Source: Epiperipatus broadwayi
Taxonomy: Eukaryota; Onychophora; Udeonychophora; Euonychophora; Peripatidae
DNA length: 64,000 nucleotides
Assembly (NCBI GenBank): GCA_028023455.1
Contig: JAQFVV010000156.1
Coordinates: forward strand, 2,871,236 to 2,935,235
Direction: 5' to 3'
Shown here: one piece after another, positions 23,001 through 35,000 of the stretch
Layout of the letters: the number at the start of each line of letters is the position of its first letter
Position numbering within the stretch: position 1 is the stretch's first letter
Made by a program: the position numbers and the translations under genes
Notes under the pieces: model-generated
The model's input: only the letters and a program-made list of their open reading frames with translations
Told to the model about the DNA's origin: nothing
The model's database searches: none

Positions 23001-26000
23001 ATACGAAACTTCATACGATGCCAATAGATATTTATCATTCAAAGTAACATACTTCTCCAAAGTGTTCTTTTCTTTATTTGATGTTTGCAAAAGACGCTCA
23101 AAATATTCTATTGGCTTTTTTGATAACGTTGCATGTTTAGTATTCAAATGTCATTGCAGTTTTGACGGTTTCATGCTTTCTGCAGCCAAAACTTCTTTGC
23201 AAATTAAGCACACTGGTTGTTCTTCATTGTTGTGAGAAGAGCATGTGAAGCCATACTGCAAATATGATTCGTCATATTTTCTTTTTTTTGTTTTGCTAGA
23301 AGTCGGATTTGAAGCACTGCAACTTGGTTGTGACGGCGTGGCAGACTTATTAGTTGGAATTTTAATTAGCCATTTATCCATGATGGTTAAATAATAATAA
23401 ATAATTAAACAAAATGTAGTTCAACTTTAACGTAATAATTAAAAACACCAACTGAAAATTACACAGTAAATACACACATGTCACTACGAAGACAAAGCTG
23501 AGTCCAAACTGAAGTACAAACAGAAAAATAACTACACTCGAATCTTTACCAGTGCAATGACAACAAATTACGATCAGATCAACCCCGACGCATGGCGTGT
23601 TCAAAGTGTGCAGCGCACAAAGGCACCATATCACAAAGACGCCGAAAAAGAAGCTTTCATTTAATTTTTTTTATTATTCTTTTATAAAAATAATATGCCG
23701 ATTCGCCTAGCCTAGCTTGATTATGCTTCCGTATTGTATGTGTAAGCTGTAAGGTGACGCGGTGTCTGGGTACTTATAATCACTAAGTTATCTTGCAAAC
23801 ACTGACGCCGGCGGCCAGACATCAATGTCGAACGTTCAGTTGAAAATCGAGGAGCGCGTTGTATTTATTATTTTAAATGCTACTTCCATATTTTCATTTA
23901 TAGGCCCTACATAACAGTTTTGCATTGCCACTTTTTTCAAAAAATAGTTATAATAAAACTACAATAGTATTTTGTATGATTTTTATTTGTATTTATATTT
24001 GTACGTAGTGTGTATACTAATTTTAAAATTTTATTTATAATGATTGAAAAGTATCAGATCTTTGCGACCCCCTTTCAGTAGTCTCGTGACCCCCCTGGGG
24101 GTCGCGACCCACAGTTTAAGAAGCCTGGCTCTAGAGCAATGATAGAAAATCAGACTGAAGTGTAAAATCCTTGGATCAATCACAGTTCTGGATACTTCCA
24201 ACACTTAAACTTATAATGAAAGCCATTCAATTAAATTTGCTCTAGTGTAATGGTAGAAAACCAGACTGAAGTGTAAGAACTTTTGGATCAATTCCAGTTT
24301 GGGATATTTCCAACAATTAAACTTATAATGAACACCTAAGCAATAAAACCATTTAATTATATTTGCTCTAATGCAATGGTAGAAAATCAGACTGAAGTGT
24401 AAGATCCTTGGCTCCATTCCAATTCTGGATATTTACAACAGTTAAACTTATAAAGAACTCCTAAGCAATAAAGCCATTTAATTATATTTGCTTTAGTGTA
24501 ATGATAGAAAAAAAGACCTTGGATGAATCACAGTCCTGGATATTTCCAGCACTTAAACCTATAATGAACTCCTAAGCAATAAAGCCATTCAATTATATTT
24601 GCTCTAGTGCAATGGTAGAAAACCAGACTAATGTAAAGTCCTTGGACCAATCACGGTTCTGGATACTGCCAACACTTAAACTTATAGTGAATCCCTAAGC
24701 AATAAAGCCTTTCAATTATATTTGCTCTAGTGCAATTATTAATAAGGTCCTTGGATCAATTCCAGTTCTGGATACTTCCAACCCTTAAACTTATAATGAA
24801 CTTCGAAACAATAACGCCAATTAATTATGTTTGCTCCAGTGCAATCTTAGTAAACAAGACTGAAGTATAGTCCTTGGATTGATGTCATTTCTGAATAATT
24901 ACATCAGTTAAACTTATAATGAACTCCTAAGCAATAAAGCTGTTCAATTATATTTGCTCTAGTGCATAGGTTTCCAAACTTTTTTAGGCCATCGCCCACT
25001 TTTCAAGACATAAACTTTGTAATGCCCCCCCCCCTCATTTTAACAGTGTCCGCATTCAATCCATTTGATATTTTAGACATAAATAGCAACTAATGATATA
25101 TTACTGCTTATGCGATTAAATTATTGAAAAAGTAATGGCCAATATGTGCTTTATCTTGAACTCAGTTATTGCTATACTGATTTTGATGAAATGTAGACCA
25201 TATGTCAAGATTGTAAAGTGTATGCTCGAATAACATTATGCACAGTTTCATACAATGATTTGAATATAAAAATTTACAATACATATTAAGCGATTGCATT
25301 ACATTAGTAATAATCTTATTGTGATAATTAAAACACCATCAAATATATTACAAAATTGTTTATTCGAACTTATAAAGTAAAAATGCAAAACAAAAATAAC
25401 AAATTAATGTTAAGTTTTATTCAATGGTTTAAATATAAAAATTTGGAATACATATTAGGAGATTGTATTACATTAATAAGAATTTTATTATAATAATTAA
25501 ACAGCAGCATATTTCGAACTTTCAAAGTAAAAATACAAAGAAAAAATTAATTAATGTGAAGGATGAGCCTAATGCATTTTTAAAAGTTTGTTAATATCGA
25601 GTTCAACTTTCATTCAAAACAGCTATAAATCATCATGCTCAGTTATATGCAATTGTTTTCTTAGTAAATTCACTGCAGCATTAAACCCACGCTCAGCCAA
25701 ATAAGATGGAAATGCAACTGAAAGTTTCTGCATTATTTCCCATAACCCAGGGTATAGTGCTAGTATTGATTTCTGAAGCCAGAACTCTTGGTATCCACTT
25801 TTGAATTTTATTTTTAATTCTTCATTTGTTGTGAATTATATGAGGTCCACTTCTAAATTTGATGATCTTGCTGTGTTTACATGTGAGAAAGGATCTAGAA
25901 CCCAATTTAGTATATTCATATTTAGAATATCCTTGAATAGCTCATTGAAATCAGCATGGAGCACCTCCAACTATTAGCAGTATCTAAGTAAATCTTTCTT

Positions 26001-29000
26001 TTTGAGACAGACTGCTAATAAATTTGAAAAGTGGCTATATTCCTCTCAGCCTAGATTCCACTTGAACAGAAGAAGTTTCCCCACAAATGCAGCAATAATG
26101 TTTTTTGTTTTAATTAAATTTAATTCATCATTTTGTATTTGTAGATTGACCTCATTAAATATTTTATAGACGTCTATCAAACAAGCGATGCCATTTTTGG
26201 AGGTAATCAGGTTGGCCCGCAATTCACCGTCTCTTGTTATCTAGGAACTCTAGTACTGAATCAAACAAATTGTAAAATCGATTCAGACAAATACCTTTTG
26301 AAAGCCAACAAACTTCTGTGTGAAGCAGCATATGATTGAAATCATTGTTTTCACTACAAAGTTGACTAAATTAATCTGTCACTCAATGAATTGCTTCTAA
26401 TTTTGTTAACTACCCTAATGACATAATGGAGTGATGTATGCAGGCATTCACTTAAATTCTTCACAATCAAATGTTGACAATGAAGAACACAATGTATAGT
26501 GAATGCATTTGGTATTGCTTGTTTCAAATGCGCTATGAAATCCTTGTGGCATTCTGTCATTGCTGGAGCACCATCAGTAGCAGCAGACAAAAGATTATGA
26601 ATGGGAATGTCTTTCTCTTTAAAAAACTTATTCATGATATTAAATATAGATTCTCCTTTTGTATCTGCTTCCAAATTTTTAGCACATAATATTTTTTTCT
26701 TTTATGAATCATATACGAGAAGAGTAGTGCTTCATTATTTGGGAGAGTTGATTCATTGAGTTGAATGGAAAATTGACATGTCTTCAAATAATCACACAAT
26801 GATTTTTTAACGTCTTTAGCCATTTTATTGGTTCTTCTTTCCACTGAATTATTACTCAAAGGAATTTTCCTGATGATATCTGATGCTGGCTTATGAAGCA
26901 CTGTGTTTATTACTCTTTTTATGATATCTGATGCTGGCTTATGTTTTTACTGCCAGCAAGATTAATTCCGCATTAATTGGGTGTGGTTTTCTTATTTTTG
27001 TGATTAATAATGAAATATTATAAGAAGCTTGTAATCTGTCATTATCCTGTTTAGTGGATGACGCAAAAAGTTTTCATATAGTTGGATGTTTAAAATATTT
27101 TCTTCTAGTATTTGAAAATAGGACAAATCTTTATCCTTTTTATCAGCATGCATTTTAGTCAAATGCTCTTGTAGTCTAGGCTTTATTGCTTCATTTGAAA
27201 ATACTTTTTGGCAAATGAAGCATATAGGTAGTAATTGGTTCGTAGGAGGGGAAATAAAGCCATATTTCAAATACTCAATAGTGTACTGTCGACATTTCTT
27301 CTTAGATTCAGATATAATGAAATAATAAAATATGCAACAATATTCACAAAATAAGATTTAATTTTACACTTTGTATGACTCCACTTATCTATAACCTTTT
27401 GACTGATGACTTGTTGGCAAAACACAAAAAATAATGATGCTTATTTGCTACCACTGGTATTTGTAGATTTGAAATCCAGTCCGAATTGACTTGCATGCAT
27501 TAACTTACTTGATGAGATACCATCATACTCGTGCTGTGAACAAGACACTGCAAGCACCCATATTCCTGTTGAAGCATGCTGAATTGCATGAATTACCTAT
27601 GTAAGACTCATCTGTTGCATGGTTAGACTAAAGCCCATATGACATTATCAATTTTTACAATAGCAAAAAATTAATACATTTTTTTTTTTGAGCATATAAA
27701 AAATTGAAGTTAAAATATCCTGTATGACACATTCAATTTTTTATTTTGCATGCAAGCACATTTTGTTCGTCCGACCAAGACATTGTCCAAATAATTATAA
27801 ATAATAATTAATAAATAAAATAATTATACCAGATATAAACACCAAACCTATAAAACATAACCACAAAAAACAGTATAATAAGTTTCAAATAATATTTACT
27901 TTGTCTTTTCCCTCTAGTTAGCTGAATAAGTTGGTACTAACTAGGCTAACTCAAATTTATGATTTTATTTCTTTTTGCCATTATTATTTTTACTCATAAT
28001 ATTAAATTACATAAAATTGGGTTTACATTTATATTAATCAATTAGAAAAGTGATTTTTATAAATTTCATATATATTTTGGAATGAAATATAATGAATATA
28101 TTTGCTATTGTAAATATAGCCTATTATACCCACATTATATACATGCTCTATTTTTTTATTGACTAGAAAATTGATGGAAAAAATTGATTGTGTAAGACAG
28201 GCAAAAAATGATTAAAATGAAGAATTTAAATTTTAAATGATTATCCAATCACAAAATCATGAAAATTATTAATTTTTAAATATATATTATTAATTTCTTC
28301 TATAAGGAACCATTGAACGTCCCCCAAATGCTTCTGAACCCCGTGTCGCCCTCCTAGAAAGCTTCAGTGTCCACTTGGGGGTGGTACCACCCACTTTGGA
28401 ACCATAGCTCTAGTGCAATGGTAGAAAACCAGACTGAAATGTAAGCTTCTTGGATCAATTCGAGTTTTGGATACTTCCAACACTTAAACTTATAATGAAC
28501 TCCTAAGCAATAAAGCCATTCAATTATATTTGTGCTGGTGCAATGGTAGAAAACCAGACTGAAGTGTAAGGTCTTTCAATTGATCCCACTCTGGATACCT
28601 CCAATACTTAAACTTATAAATGTGGTTTTAATTTCTCCTTATTTGTAATAATAAAAATAATGAACTCCTAAGCAATTTAGCCATTCAGTTATATTTTCTC
28701 TAGTGCTATGGTAGAAAACCAGACTGAAATCATTTTTACTGCTGACATTTCTGGCACTCAAACTTCTTATGAATTCCCTAGCAATAAAGCTGCTTAATTA
28801 TTTATTATTTACTTGATTTGAGACTTTATTTCATTTTTTTTTTTTTTTTTAAAAAAATTACAATAATTCACCATCTTTAAATTAGTCTATTTTTATAAAG
28901 TTTTGTCTTTCAAAAATTATATATCTAAATTAATTGATTTCCCTTATTTATTTTTATGTATTAAATTTGAAATTGCTTATAGTTATTTATTATATATTGT

Positions 29001-32000
29001 ACCGCGAACGAATGTGTAATTTGAGAATGCACACATTTTGCAGTACATGTGAAATCATTTAAAAAAAATGATCAGATTAAATTTTATAAAAAAACTAATT
29101 AAATTTTAAATAAGCGAAAAATATTGACCTTGCCTTCAGAAGTGGACTATTCCAGATTCTTGCCTGATTGGCTAGCACTTGGTTGCTATCCAATGGGGAT
29201 AACTCCTTTGTTGGCGTTCGCACTCTGAATCCGAGTGAGCCCAGTAAGATAGGGGATCTGACAATAAATAGTCAGTCTTTTTGGAAGCAAGGCAGAGAGT
29301 GTTATCTTCTGTCAACCTGAATGATTGAATCTGCTCTCCAGTGAAACCTCTGCTTACAGCAAGGGTGTCTTCTCTAGTCACTACTGATACATCTACATAG
29401 TGAGGCAAGTCCACCTTGGACTGGAAACTGCAGTCAACTCAAGGCAAGCTATCTGAGTGCATTTGGAAGAATCCGAACTAGAGCTGACTTAAGACAAGCT
29501 GTCCAGTACAGTTGGAAGAGTCTTATTTGAACTCGCGAGGCAGGCAATCATATAGCTAGCAGTGAGTTCCGTCATTCAGTATGACTATCTCATCATTAAT
29601 TGTATAAACTATATATTATTGATTAACTAACATGTGTGTATTTTATAACTAATAAATTATACATATTAGTTGTTGAGTAGTTTGTCATTTCATTTTCAGT
29701 TGTTTTGGAACCGAACTGGTAAATCAAGCCAAACACAACAGATCTGGTGCAGTATAAGTTATAAAACACTTTAAAGAGTTTCCTTTTAAATGCAACTCAC
29801 CAAAAATAAAGCATTGTATCATCTTGTTGTTAGAAAAAATAGGAGTTTTAATAGTTAAGAGCAAATAGGAAAAGGAAGGAGGAGGGGTTAACTATAAGTA
29901 AGAAGTTAAAATTATCTCTCTTAAATTTAAAGAAAAAAAGGAAATGTAAAAATGAAAATTGAATTAAAATGTAAAAAGAAAGCTAGTAAATTTAAATCCA
30001 CTTAAAGATTGGTTGGCTGATAAATAAAAGAAAGGAAATAATGACTAATTACATTAATTGAAGAAACATAAAAGGATTCAGAACTGTATTTTATCAGAAC
30101 ATTGGATTAATCTAAGCAAGAATTTAGATTAAAACACAACAGAAAATTAATTAAGGAAACATAAATTAATTAAATCAAATCGGAGAATAATAACTAGAAA
30201 AACAATAAGGAAGGAGCGCGTAACAAGACCAAGAAATTCATTAATTAATTATTATTATTATTAAGATTATTATAACTATCGTATTCATTATTGCTACTGC
30301 GTAAGAGCTTTCAAAGAAGAAAGATGCCGAGAACCGTTAACATCTCCAACCATGTGAGCGTGTATACTTACATTTACCAAAGAACAATTTAGCATCATGC
30401 GTGCTAGATAGTAATCGAAGTTTGCGGCCAATATTCAATCCCGGTCCTATGGAACAGCCGAAGTTCTTCATCTAGAAATCATGTTCAACTTATGATCTGA
30501 AAATTCACATATATCTCACTTTTCCATTGAAACATGGAAAATCAGCAAGAAGCAAAACCATTAATGGGAAAAGGAAAGGTCAACCGGTTGGTGATAACAT
30601 AGTAGGAGAAAGCATGAATTATAGAAGTATAATGTGCAATCCTCAAAAATCTCAGGTAACTATAAACTTTATTATTCAAATTTAAAGACAGAATCATATA
30701 AAAAGACTCTAATGAACTCTTATAGTCACAGCCATAGTAATCTTTAAGTTGCTTCCATAAATTATAACATGGAGTTATATCTTAATATATGTGTGTGTGT
30801 TTAAATTTTATAATGTATTTTAATATGAGTAAAGTTTTAAGTTTTTTTAAAATTCCTATTATAGTAAATCTTAACGTGTGTTTCCATATTTAAATTTATA
30901 ATGTGTTTTATTTTAAAGTGTTTTAATTATAAATGTATTTAAATAAACCGTTTGTTTGCTTAATTATTGTTTGGTCAGTTCTCTTTTTATAATTGTGCCA
31001 CTAATAGGTAAATTTATAGTTGTTACATTTAATTATGTGTTGAGCAGATGTTTTTTCCCACAATTGAGAAATGAGCTAGCTTGGGATATATCAAGTGCTA
31101 AATTATATACCTGTTGTCTGAGCATGCTGATTATATAACTTACGATTAGCTTGCACCTGAGGTTTTGCCTCAAAACAAAAATGCTTTGGATGGCAGGGGT
31201 TTGAATTTAGCTGCTGAGGAGTTCTATTGCCTGGAAATGTGGCCGCAGGTTATACTTTATATAGCCTCGATCTGGTTATAAGTGCCGTTGGTCTCATCCA
31301 TCTTCGGTATTAGATTTTCTGCTTAAAGGGCCAGTCTGCTGCAATAGTGAGAGTGCAGCTAGAATAAAGATCGTGGTTTTAATTTATTAAATAATCATAA
31401 CGATATTATCCATATACATCCGTATATAATTTATTAAAAATATATATATAAATCAACATTTCGATCAGATCAACCTGGTCATCAACTGGGTAATAAATAT
31501 TTGTAGAGATGCTATAAATACTGATGTGTAACAATAATGAATGTTCTATTAGTAGAAAATAGAAATAATAATTATATGCAATGTTTGTGTTATATATCTT
31601 ATACAAATGTGTCACTTCCAAGAAAAGAAAATGTTGAAAGACATTTTAAAACCATGCATGGAACTTACAATGTTTCATTAATCAGCGAATTATACAAACA
31701 AAAGTTAAAAGACTAATCAGCCAACAATTATATTCAATCTAAAACTGGAATAGTTGCATCATTTCATGTGAATTATATGTTAATAAAATGTAAGAAATCT
31801 TTCGCAGATGGAGAAATGATAAGAGAAGCATTTCTAGAAACCGCAAGTTATTATTTGATTCATACAAGAACAAAAATGAAATAATTTTTGCATTTAAAGA
31901 CATAAAACTTTCCATAGACTATTATGTGTTATACAGAAATAATAAATTCTGATCTGATCAAACAATTAACTGAAGATTGACTAACTACATTTGTTTTTTT

Positions 32001-35000
32001 TCTTGCAATTTAATGAATCTCCCAACATACTTGATATTCCTCAACTTTGTACCTTGTAAAAATGATTTTTGAGGATATTAATATGAAAGAAGAATTATTA
32101 ACAATATTATTTTTAAAGATAAAATCCCAAGATGAAGATGTTTACTGTGTTTTCAAAAAATAAAGGAGAAAAATAAATCCAATTTATAAAGTTGTATTGA
32201 TGACAAGTGATGGCTATTATTATCTTGTAATATATAAATGCTTGTCTGTGACACTTGGAGAAAATTACAATTAGCCCTTGTCTTAACAAAAATCTGCCCA
32301 CCTCCACTCTATCTCATTTATATTGACCAGTGTTGTTATGTTTTTTTGTTGTTGATGTTGAACAATCTGGATGGACCTTATATAATAATATTTAACCTTT
32401 TTCAGTATTTTTTTTCTTTTACCTTTTATATAAATCATTTTCTGTAAAATTTATATATATATAAAAGATAAAAACAATAGCCCATGGGGGGGGGGGCAAA
32501 CAAGTGATTGAGGTTTTAGTTATTTCCCACCTTTATTTTGCTATCTAACTAAAAATGCTAGACTGCCATTTACTGATTAATATTGGATGGATAACAGGAT
32601 TGGCTCCATGAAAAAAAAAAATCATAATCTTGGAACTAGATAAAATTGTTTTATCTTGTCTCGGGTTCATACTTAGGTCATGTGTGTGGCAAGTAGATGC
32701 ATGCATTAACTACTATACTACAAGCACTTATATATAATTTACATTGTTTAACTAGAATGTACTCTACATTTCTGTATGGATTTTTTTCATCCATAGCAGT
32801 TTAATTTCTTTTCTTAATATCACTTTTTAATTTATCATCAAGCCAATTCTTCATTATTTCTTACTGAATATTATATTTAAATATTATTTAAATCATGTAA
32901 TTAATTAAAATCTATATCATTTTAGTTTTATGAATTACATATCACTTATTTAATATTTCTTTTGTTATAACCTTTCATTATTACTTTCTCCCCCCCCCCC
33001 TCCGCTTTTAATTTTCTTACATAATGAAATATGTTCATTGCCAGCATTACATTTGTTAGTTGACTTCAGAAAGTTATAACATGCATAATTTTGGAATATA
33101 TAGCTGATGGTTTGCTGAATATAAATATCATTTAGTAAATAATTCCTGTCCCACATTAGTCAAGCAATCTAACTAGTACCATTTAAAATGAAATATATGA
33201 AATAAACTTCTCTTAGTAAACATATGGGCCATAAATTGTATAGAAGTTTTATGAATAATATGTTTGTCTTAGTCTTTAAATTTTAAGTCTTAAACATTTG
33301 CAATTATTTATTAGTTATTGTAAATATGTTTTAATTAATGATTGGGCAAAATAAACATGTATATCTGTTTTCTCTTTTACCAATACAGTACATTTACCAT
33401 TTGTATCAAGAACTGTTATATTTTATTTAGAATAATATTCAATAATGTTTAATTTGTATCTGTAGGAGTGTTAAGTCATTCTTCATAGATAAAAATTTTC
33501 AATTTTTCTGGGAGAACTTAAAGGACATTGATGTCTTGCTTAAGAATGTTCCATGGAAACTTAATAATATTTAAATCATGTGATTAGCAATTTCATGTGT
33601 GACATCATTCAAAAATCTTCAAACATATATGGGATATATGAATTGGATGTTTTTCATCTTGGAATCTTATTTGTTAGCTGAGAACAATATTTGCACCATA
33701 AGATAGAGCTGATCTGAAAATATTAAGGTATGTGTGATGTTCTTGTGTAGAATATGTTCGCTGAGAATAATGTAAAATGCCTGCCCAATTTATGATAGTT
33801 TCCTCATCAGGGTTGATATTTGGGAAAAGGTGATCTAGTTGATAGCCTTCTTTTAGCCATCTCCATATGTAAATCATTCTGTTGATTAATGTAAACAATG
33901 ATTTGTCTATGCAACTTGCTTCCTGTCAGCCAACTTTTACACTCATGATATCAACATTTTTATTTTAGAGCACTCATGTTAGGAACTAATAGCTATAAAG
34001 TGGCAGATTGATTATAAATGCTCTTGTGAAGCTGATATCCAATTGATTTGATAGGTGCTGAATATTCAAATTATCCATTACTGTTATTTGCTTTATTGTG
34101 ATTTCAGCAGGATTCAATTTATTATCTTTAGTAAATGGAAACTATTGCCCTTGAAACTATTACTATTGAATCTTTAAACATTTTTTATAATTTTGGACAT
34201 TAATGCTCAAGATAATCAGTCTTTAAAATTTTACTCCTTTTAAACTCCGATAAATTTGACATCTTTTCTCTTAGATTTATGAAAGCATGTGATATTTGTA
34301 AAAGAAAAAGTTATGCTCATATGTATTTCCATTTTTGCTCTATATTATAATAAAAATCAAATGCTGATCTATCATATGTTAACATTAATTTGCATAATTC
34401 TTTTATATAAAAATAAATATATAGAATTTCAAACATACATTTTTTTTTGTCAGAATTACAATTGCTAAAGATACAAAAGTTCCTAGTGCTGCCATATTCA
34501 CTGTAAATAAAGAGGATCACACTTTAGGCAATTTAATAAGAACGTAAGTATAAGAAAAAATGTGATATTGCAACCTTATTCAAAATCTTTTTTTAAAAAT
34601 ATAAAATGTTACAACTATAATTCATATTTATTTAGACAGCTTTTGAAAGACCCTAGAGTTATTTTTGCTGGTTACAAAGTACCCCATCCACTTGAACATA
34701 AATTTGTTTTGAGAGTTCAGACAACTTCAGATTCAAGCCCTCAAGAAGTTTTTACAAATGCAATTACAGATTTACTGAGTGAATTATCTTTATTAGAAGA
34801 ACGTTTTAAAGTAAGTAGGAAACAAGACTCTCTTAAAATTATTTTTAATTAAAGTGCATTTATTAAAAAAAAAAGTTGTATAATTTTTAACATCTAGAAG
34901 TTAATTTTATAACTTTACACAAAAAATAAGCAAATACAAAGATTTTAGCTTAACTACAGTTTTTAATTGAAGAAATAAATTTGCAGTTTATTGATAAATA

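Noticed and set aside
33674-33898. 74-codon minus-strand ORF in the POLR2J intron
   Set aside because: No recognised motif, no splice context and no nearby element structure.
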